From assembly GCA_030248195.1 (NCBI GenBank), contig JASAND010021138.1:26226-90225 (forward strand): a stretch of 64,000 bases of DNA, written 5' to 3'. How positions within the stretch are numbered: position 1 is the first letter of the stretch; each line of letters starts with the position of its first letter. This DNA comes from Trissonchulus latispiculum. Lineage: Eukaryota > Nematoda > Enoplea > Enoplida > Ironidae. The notes beneath the pieces are model-generated. The model searched no databases. It worked only from the letters and a program-made list of their open reading frames with translations, and was not told the DNA's origin. A program made the position numbers and the translations under genes. Below are positions 55,596 through 64,000 of the stretch, in pieces.

Positions 55596-58500
55596 AAATT
55601 TTTCGGTTCGGAGGTGCTGCAGTGGCAACATGTTTTCTTAGATTCTATCATAGCAGGGACTAGGGTGCTGTAAATCTCAGTGAGTCTCTTTCAAGACAGT
55701 CTTTTAATCTTTTTTGAAGAAAAAAGTTTATAAGATCAAGAAAGTATTGTAGAATTACTAAAATTTTAAACAACACTTGAATATCTTACCAAACAAGTAA
55801 TTGGTGCCAGACTTCAAAGAAACTTCTAGTTGACTATCTAAAGACTGTTTAGCGTTACTGCAGATGGGGAAATGAAAATTTCCGTGAAAACATCTGAAAA
55901 CTCAGAAATTTCAAATTTCAATTTCTGAAAAATAGTCGACAGCGGCTTAAGTAGTCCTCTCTAAAAAGCATCGGTTTCATAAGTTTCTTGTTTGGACCAT
56001 TTAGTCACAAGGTTACGCAGCAAATTCTGAGAAGTTTTACCTCGTTTAGTCCAAATTTGGAGCAAAAATGTAGGAAAACATCTGTGTTCGGGTGAATTGT
56101 TTTTAACACTCAAATAAGGACACAGGTGCTAAATGAGAATGTGTGAAACTGCAATGGCGATAATCGAAAAACACAATCGTTTAATTGTGTGAACTATCTA
56201 ACTTTGAGTTTTTGTGACATTTTAGTGTTTATAAAGGTAAGCCAAACACGAGATACAGTACTGTAGTGTATATGTTCTGCCGAAACATCAAGACATTTTA
56301 TCTTAATATGAAAATTAAAAATAAAAGTAATTGATATGGGGACTAGAGGGGTGTTGTTAATTATCGTCTCCCCTTCATAGTTAAACTTAAACTTAAATTA
56401 AGAAAATCAGTGTGAGAAAAGAAAAGAAAAGAAAACTCATTTCTCCCATTCAGTGCTAAGCCACTACAGCAGTTTTAAGTAAAATTAAATCTATTTGCGA
56501 AATTCGAATCAGAATTTTCGAATGAATGAATGAAATGAAATTCGAATGAACAATGAACAATGAACAATGAATGAACAAGGAACAGTTCGAATGAAAAAAT
56601 GAACGAATGAAATTAGAAATACTAGAAAAGTTTAGATCATCCAGCGCCCAAATTCCAAACGGTGCCCGACCGAGCGGCAGGCGCATGGCAGTGGCTGGGC
56701 AAAGAAAAGAGAACCCCTCTGGGAGGGCTGTAGGTTCAAGGGAGGGGAGTTCATGACTACCCTAAAATGCTGAGAAATTAAAAAGGATTTTCCAAAAAAC
56801 TACTGCTTTAAGCCAGTTTTAAGCGAAGTTTTAGCAATTTCAGTCCGTTTTTGGCCTTCTTTGAGCTAAATTTAATGTATTTTTGTCAAAAATTTTAAAT
56901 TTAAAAATGCTCAAAATTTGGCTAACCGACGGATCTATTTAATGAGGCTCCCCTAACACATCTATGCGAGCATACTCTAGCAAAAAGCTCCCCGATTGAT
57001 AATCTCGTAATTATCACAGACCGCAACTATTACCCGGAATGGACAATATATTAGGTATAATATAATGTATAATATAATAATATATTTTATTATTATTTAT
57101 TACCTTTATATATATTAGTTTTTATTATATTATTATAATATAATAATATAATATAATAATATAATATGTATAATATTAGGGTGTAGGCTATTCTAAAGCT
57201 CTGGCCAAAGCCAAATCAGGTGCCAATAAAACATCTGATCATCACCGTTCAATAAGATCCAGTAGACAACGTTGAATCAGCTGAAGACTAGGAAAAACTG
57301 AACCTATCCTTAAACTGTGATCGGTTTATTATGATACAAAAGATCTCTAAAATCCATATTCTCCTAAAAATGTTCTCCACACTAAACTGTAATTAAAAGA
57401 TTAGAGGTTGAAATTGCTGATCGAATTTAGTGCTTGAGGCTTATCCTACATATTATGAAAAGCATCATACAAAAACTAATAACAAAAACAGCAACCACAA
57501 CAACTTACCTTCTCAGTAAAACAGACCACAGAGGAAAACCGAATAAATACTTAAAAAATTACAAATCCAGCAGACAGATGCCAAATAATTTGTAAACGTC
57601 AACTGTCACACAGAAAAGTGAAAGTTAAACTCATAACTGGGCCAGGACTCTTGAAATAATGAGAAAACAATCATAAAGCTGAAACTGTGACCCACATTTG
57701 GTCCGAAAGTGTGGTCAAAATGCAAACGGCAAAAGGTTCGACCTAAAACTAAACCCACACCTGGATAATTCAAGGTTACGCATCCAGTTCTAGCGGAAAG
57801 TAAAAGTGGTCAACTTTTCAGTCTCTAAACTAGTTCAGTTTCACTACGCCCTGTCCTACAAAATTTCTAAAAATTCAGGAAAATTAAATTTTCGAAATTT
57901 AAGAATATACACGAAAGGTTTAAATTTTATTGGTTCAGAAAGTTTTATTATGTAAACACAAATTTATCATAATTTTAAGAATTATTTTCGTCCCCCCCCG
58001 CAAGCAGATGTTACATAAGCCCATCGTGACTAGGTTAAGAGAGCACGTCTGAGGTTGACGACTCACTTGTACAAAGTTTTCAATTTCTCCCAATTCAAAA
58101 ATGTAATGTCAGCTTTACGTTTTCCATTTCAGCCGATAAACGCTCAATTAGTTGGAGTAGAATTTACAATTTCAGTTGTTGCGTTCGCTCTCTCGCGACA
58201 TTGTCACATTAATTTGTAACTTTGATCTGGGCCGCTTTAAAAAGTTTGAAGAAAAAAGTTTAGCAAAAGTGAGAGTAATGATGACAAGAATGTGTGGCAA
58301 AGATTTGCGGAAAAAAGCAAAAACTGTTGATTGCTCATCTTACTTGTTGGTGTCAATGTAGTTTACAAAAAGAATTCTGAGGTCTTGCAGGTTAGGAATC
58401 TTTCTATTTCTAATAATTTCTAACAATTGATCAAATGAACAGTGAGACAAACTCGGTAGTGCAATTGCTGGCTTGACGCTGTTGTTTAGCTACAAGCAGG

Positions 58501-59390
58501 TTAGCGGCTACTGTTAACCAATAAGCGATTGATTGATTGACTGCTGTAAGCAACGACAGTTTTCAACAATCCAATCATTCCGTTTAATTCAGTTATGTTG
58601 GGAATACGTCGTAGTTTAGAATCACGAGCACATAATACATAAGAGTATGACAAGCGTCCAGTTTAGGCAAATTGCACTGCACTGAACCCTGCCGTAAACG
58701 GATATACGGTCAACCAGTCAGTGACGACGTTTGCCGAACACGAATTTCAAAGAAGGGTGAGACAAATTTTACAAAACAACCACGACCCTTCGCCGGGAGG
58801 AGGGACTGACGGGACTGAGGGAGGGGGATGCCTTCCTAGCCAATGCTTAGATGCTTCGAATCACGGAGAAGCTGAGAGATGGTATGTCAGCTGCAACTTT
58901 TGTGCAATAAGCGAACAAATTACATTGATTGACAACTGTCCAATTTACCCACTGACAGGACTTTCCTTAGGCGTGTTTCGTTCGAACCGGAAGCAACTTA
59001 TGTATGAGGCAGCTTTCAGCCGTAAAGGCATAATTTTGCGACGAAGGATTCTATGATAAGAGCTTAAGAAATGATAGAGAAAACTAGACGGCTAGCCAAC
59101 TATAGTTGAACTAGACTAAACTAAAAGGTGGCAGCTACTTACGGTCATAATGCGACTTAAGTCCAAAGTAAATAGTCTTTCTATTCAAACCTTAGCACGA
59201 AGCCATTTTAGAAGAGCGGAGATTACATAAGAACTGACAGTGTGTGCTCTAAACTAACAGTCAGCGAGACAATTATAGGGAACCAAAACCTCAAGTTTAC
59301 TGAAGAAAAGCAAAATGTTATTGCTTCTGAAATTGCAGAAATTGCTTTTCTCAAGACGCAAAATGCTTGTACTTTTCACTTTAGTATTAC

Positions 59391-60355
59391 CAAGAGTACA
59401 TAATAGATAAGAGTATGATGACAACACAAATAATGACGTCCCTCATCATAACAATGCTAAACAAATTTGCATTGGCTTTATGAAGTATGCCCTCTCTCAT
59501 GTGGCTTGAAGTTCATAGTGTCAAGAAACTGTGAAAATTACTTTGATCATTCAAAAATACATTTTTCGCACCAAAATGCCTACTGATGTTAAAATTCAGT
59601 TTCACAGGGAATTCAGTTTAGGAGGGACTCAACAAAGTTTTTTGGACAATTACTTTCAAACCCGTACTTGCCCTCCAAAAAACGTTCTTTGAAATTCAGA
59701 TTAAAATTGAAATGTCGAACTTTATTTTTTCAGGGCTGAGCTAAGAAAGAGGGACCGAACATTTTGCCACAGTTTGCGTTTAAATATTGTTTATTACGTA
59801 ATCTTCGAATGAGAAAACTGGAAGGAACTCATTATCGTATTCAGTTAATCAAACTGAAGTTTAAGCATGGCCCCGGATTAGAACTAAACACTGCTGAAGT
59901 CAGCAAGACAAGGAAATAATAGCTGCAGATTTCAAGATTTCTTTTCTTAGAAGCTTCTTCCGCCGAAGCACCAGTGGCTCAGTTGGGAGAGCGTCTGCGC
60001 GTTGAGCTGTTGACCTCAGGATCGAGTGCCGCCAGGTGCCCGATGTTTTACGGGTGTTTGGTGGTCTGCAATCTTCCGTCATTCTTTACCATGTCCTTTG
60101 AACAAGTGACCAAGCAATTGGCTCAAAGGCACTTCATGCTCACGAAACAGGGACGGAGATATTGTTCAGGGGTTATCTTAGCCTACTTTCACTAACACAT
60201 CCCGCTGTACACAGTGCTCGAGCGCACGAATGCTAGACCAGAAATCGGCAGTACATTTACGACGGACTGATTTTACTGAATTTTCCTACAAGAAATAGTT
60301 AACCCGGATCGTTGACACGTTAGTGGCCTACTCTTATCTATTATGTACTTTTGGT
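59391..60355. mobile_element. Longer element with CAAGAGTACATAATAGAT ends
   Basis: CCAAGAGTACATAATAGATA at the left and TATCTATTATGTACTTTTGG at the right are inverted, about 965 bp apart. The interior includes a tRNA-like sequence at 59967-60042 (GTGGCTCAGTTGGGAGAGCG and GGATCGAGTGCC). The two ends may belong to one element or be separate remnants. Confidence 0.5.
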
Positions 60356-61174
60356 ATCACCAATAAGATAGAAGTTCAACCACGGATTCACGAAAAATAA
60401 TTGAAAAAAAACTGCGACTTCTGTAGTAATGTGAAGCAACTAGACAAGCACAAGAAAAGTTCAGCACAAGAGAACGACAGTTAAAGTTGCAGTTGGAAAG
60501 AGTTTGCATTAAACATGAATTACGTACGTCTTTTAATTTACTTTTCCCGAAAACTGTCCTGTCATAGTCAAATAATAATGGTAATCAAGTTGAGTAAAAC
60601 CTATTTTTGAGCCCCCTTCTTTAACTTCAGCAAAAAGCCACAATTTCTTGCAATCATATCGAGCGTTCACAAATATAATTTCTTTTCAAAGAGACTTACG
60701 ATATAGGTTTTTGATGAAATTGCACTCCAAAATGTGAATTTTTGAACGCGAAACCCCCCTTAAAGTTTAGAGAACTTTTATAGTGGAGCAACTCACTTTT
60801 TACCAGTCGAAAAATTGTTAACATTAACCGGTAATAGACTATTTTATGGGGAAAATCACAGTTGAAACGTTTGACCTTTTTGAGATTATTTTCCAGTTTT
60901 CAGTTGTTTCCGCCAATTAGAAGCTTGGAAAATAGAGCCCCACAAAATCGGACAGAATGAGTGATAATATTAATGTCTGCATGAAGTAGAGTAAATGATC
61001 CTGAATTTTTTGTTTTGAAACAATTTTGGTGATGTTATAAAATCACCAAATAATCTATGGCCAATACAAAGACCTTTTAGCGAAAAACTTATATATATAT
61101 GCACGTCCGTCTGAGTCTACATACTATTGTATTTTCTGCTTTGAGCACACTATGTCTCGGGCACTAGGTATCAG

Positions 61175-61218
61175 CAAGAGTACATAATAACTAAGAGTGT
61201 GACAAGCGTGACGTACCC
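61175..61218. mobile_element. Solo end of a CAAGAGTACATAAT-family MITE
   Basis: CAAGAGTACATAATAACTAA followed by GAGTGTGACAAGCG. A further end remnant lies at 58627-58652. Confidence 0.6.
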
Positions 61219-61765
61219 TTTCAAAGTAAGCTATTCGACCAAACGTATCCTGACTGAAGACAATAAATAGCCCATCAGATTGCTGTCCCGGAAAGGGCAG
61301 CCAAGGATTACGACAAGATCGATCTGAAAATCTCAACTGCGAATTTGGTCGTTAAAGAGTCTCCCTCTGCTCCATGTGTAGATAATCAAAAGGATTAACT
61401 GTCATCTGATTTAGCATTTTCATCATTTTCTGAACCATTTTCCTGCTTATAAGATTTCTTTGAGTATGGCAGGAGCTGTTTCTACGTTTATTCAAAATCT
61501 CTACAATCCATAATTCCAGGTACTACCACCGTACAGGTATTAAATATTTTGATACCCAGTATTATTGCACAATCAACTGTTGAAATAATTCGTATGTACC
61601 TTATGATAAAAGTAAAGATAAAGTTCATGGCTCATGGGTATGGTACAAGATGTCCACAAATGCTCTATAGTAACAATTGAACAAAATAATTTAAAAATTG
61701 CGAAAAACTGCTGTCTAGTTGCTTGATATTTTTAATGCAAACTGATTTATAGCATTGCTTCGTGA

Positions 61766-61845
61766 TATTCGGGCCGGGCCGAGCAAAACTTTGGAGCGGG
61801 ACGGGCCGGGCCTGGCCGAAAAAATCCGGCCCTTGCCCGTCTCTA
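61766..61845. repeat. GGGCCGGGCC motif patch
   Basis: A short GGGCCGGGCC-rich stretch ending CCCTTGCCCGTCTCTA, which has the look of a hAT-type terminus (TAGAGACGGGCAAGGG). Confidence 0.5.
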
Positions 61846-62535
61846 CCTTATACCTTACATGTAACATTTTCTTAGGTGGTAGGTATTATGCTCCTATGTA
61901 CTGACAGAGGTTGTATGATCAAGATTTTTGGTCGTTCAAGCAAGGCAAACATTTCAATTCCAACTTGGCATTTTTAAAACAACTTGTTTGGTACGAAATG
62001 ATAAATAAAATCACAATTCACTAAAATGCTGGTTTTATCTTTGACAAACTTTGACCAGGTTTTACAACCGAGACATATTGTTTATAACATAAGCTTCAGG
62101 AAAACTTCTAAATTCCTAAATTCTAAATTCCTGTCCCAATATTGTTTACGTCTGACTTTGCCGCTTGTTATTCAAGATTTGCAGTTGAGGAATGTTGCAG
62201 TCAGGTCCATAGGCTTAGGTCTGATGTAATTCGACCAAATGGTCTTTAGGCATAATCCGAGTGGACAAGTTTGAGTGACAGCCTGTCAAAGGTACTTAGC
62301 TTAATGTTAAGATGGAGTGGCCTATGGTCTTGGCTCCTGGATTTATCAGATTACAACCCTTTACAACCGCCTGTTCCTATTTATTGCAGGAATTGCTGAA
62401 ATAGCTTAAAGTCTGCACCATTTGTTATTCTATTTTGCTTTTGCTGCTTGCTGTTATTGTTGTTGTTTTTGCAGGGGTTTGATTTGTTTGTCCTGTGAGT
62501 TCTTTGAGACTTCTCGAGATTAAAACATGTTTTAT

Positions 62536-62553
62536 TATGTATGTATGTATGCA
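62536..62553. repeat. (ATGT)n microsatellite
   Basis: Short ATGTATGTATGTATG run. Confidence 0.8.
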
Positions 62554-62629
62554 TAGGCTGTTTCATAGTTAAACAGAAATCCTACATTAATGGCAAAATA
62601 AAGGACAAAAATTTAATAAGAAATAATTA

Positions 62630-62705
62630 TATCCGAGAATGGAACCACGGACCTTCTGCTCTGCATGCGGAAACGCTATCAGTTGCACAACTACAGCGAG
62701 AAATT
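62630..62705 (-). mobile_element. tRNA-like SINE head
   Basis: The minus strand has TAGTTGTGCAACTGATAGCG and GTCCGTGGTTCCATTCTCGG around an anticodon-like CCGCATGCAGA region. Confidence 0.5.
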
Positions 62706-63726
62706 TGTTATTCAATTATTTAAATTCTGTTCTGAAGAGTCAAGTCAGTCAGTTTTTGGCAAAAATAACGTTTCCTTGCTTTTGCGCAGCGAAAGAAATT
62801 CTGCTGCTCTCGTATTCCTGTTTTAAGTCAGCTGAAATGGACGGAACATTTATTTGCACAGAGAGAAAAATTACCCGTCATGTTTTCCTGAAAAATTATG
62901 TTCCTGGGCTCATACGAAACTGAAATCGGAAATAGTTTTGAGGTTAATTACAGGTCTACCTGAAAGTTTAGGTAATAAAATATTTTGACGAAAATGATAT
63001 ATTAGTGCTTTTGATTTTTCTGAAAGTTTCTATCAGAGTTGGAACACTTAAGCTTGAAGCTTCAGAAAACACCTTGTAATTAAATGCGGCGATAATTTTA
63101 GTATGTCATATATTTTTCGCCTTATGTCAACGCAAGTCTGGCTTGATTTACCTGAATATCTTTCGGTTTATCATAAAAATAAATGCTTGATTATTTTTGC
63201 AATATATTAAAAACAATTGTTTACATTTTTTGCAGCCTCGAACATGACAGACGCGGGGGTGTTGTGGCAGTGTTTTTGCGAAATCTAAAACCGTTGCACG
63301 TTTCGACGAAAAAGTTTGACTAAAAGGGTCGTAAGCTCAGCAAATGTTGCCCATTTTGAAACGAACCCTCCGCAATGTCGAGCTGAAGCTGTAAACTTAA
63401 GGCATCAACAATTAAACAGTTTTTAGGCATGATCACTGCTTTATCCCATATAGTCCAACCGGCATTGAAACTTGAAGAATCCACTAAAGTAAATTACAAA
63501 CATAGCATAAAACTGAACTTTTGACTTTATCCTTTGGTCTGTTGTATTAGAAGTTTCTAAAGAGCAATTTGCCAAACGAAACGGTTTTCCGAATTTTCGA
63601 AATCCTGAAACAACGCAGTTAAAGGCAAAATTTGGAGCCACAAAATTCGTTTCCAGCTTTGACAGTGGGGTCAAAGAAAATTTTGGATTTATTTTCAGGC
63701 TTGCTTCGTTTATTCTCTTTTTATAG

Positions 63727-64000
63727 CAGAGATGGACGCGGGACGCGGGAGCCCGCGGGACGAAGACATTTTTCTTTCATTTCATTTTCTTGAAATTTAG
63801 GGATTTTTGGGAGACTGCAAAACAAATTTAGTCACTTACTGTTTTATTTAAATCATATATTTACTGTCACAGCTTAAATTATCTAATATATTATTTGAAT
63901 TCAATTCCATTCTCAAGAATTTGAAGTTTATTTAATTTTGAATATATTCTACCTATGTAAGTACCTATGCATTTTCATGTATTTGTAAAGAAAATGAAAA
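63727..64000. mobile_element. Left end of a hAT-like element running out of the window
   Basis: CAGAGATGGACGCGGGACGC followed by GGGAGCCCGCGGGACG is a CAGAG-type end with a GACGCGGG motif arm. The other end is not in the window. Confidence 0.45.

Larger units (their letters stand above)
53557..64000. other. Gene B 5' flank or intron: no supported exon
   Basis: About 10.4 kb, AT-rich, with MITE ends, fold-backs and tRNA-like heads listed separately. I did not find a signal-peptide exon or another PAN exon I would defend. (AT)n-rich sequence occupies about 57045-57175 and GAATGAACAATG repeats lie at 56518-56600. Confidence 0.5.

Noticed and set aside
58721..59056. 111-residue plus-strand open frame
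   Set aside because: No ATG at the proposed start, no known domain, composition not gene-like, and it sits among MITE remnants.
61217..61323. Possible minus-strand exon reading RSCRNPWLPFPGQQSDG with acceptor and donor
   Set aside because: The donor lies at the edge of a MITE end, the 3' phase (0) does not fit the PAN exon at 53.5 kb, and the peptide has no recognisable domain.

Overview
The window looks like a gene-poor, AT-rich, transposon-loaded stretch of a nematode genome, or that of a close relative. The evidence is a cuticle-collagen N-terminal domain joined to short Gly-X-Y blocks with paired cysteines, a PAN/ZP apical-matrix protein of the NOAH/NompA type, and a peptide GPCR resembling the nematode gnrr (GnRH/AKH receptor-related) group. 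Introns are long and full of mobile elements, so this is not a compact Caenorhabditis-like genome. The species and clade cannot be fixed from the sequence.

Three protein-coding genes can be resolved exon by exon. Gene A (minus, 4361-17229) is complete: 18 exons whose splice phases all agree and whose lengths sum to 2376 bp (791 codons plus stop). It encodes a type II membrane cuticle-collagen N-terminus, a collagen triple helix, and then three consecutive phosphatidylethanolamine-binding-protein (PEBP) domains. Collagen and the start of the first PEBP lie in the same exon, so the fusion does not depend on linking distant exons. I know of no described protein with this architecture, and it is the main find of the window. 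A canonical tRNA-Gly(GCC) sits in one of its introns.

Gene B (minus, 19631 to at least 53556) lies upstream of gene A on the same strand. It has several PAN/apple domains, a ZP domain, an RKRR cleavage site, a transmembrane segment and a short cytoplasmic tail. Its 5' end, including any signal peptide, was not found. Gene C (plus, 50311-52078) is a two-exon, seven-transmembrane receptor nested antisense in the roughly 15.6-kb intron of gene B between two PAN exons. Genes A and B would both act in the extracellular cuticle or apical matrix. Gene C is a neuropeptide-type receptor with no evident functional link.

The rest is repeats. At least five insertions have 8-bp target duplications and hAT-like ends, and their arms are packed with short motifs (GGGTCA, GACCCG or GGGGCCGG). 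There is also a TA-rich MITE family with a CAAGAGTACATAAT terminus, a Harbinger-like MITE with TTA duplications, several long fold-back elements, tRNA-derived SINEs (including a composite family in which the tRNA core differs between copies), and microsatellites. Stretches 1-1848, 3073-4360, 17230-17974, 18346-19630 and most of 53557-64000 hold no coding sequence I can support.
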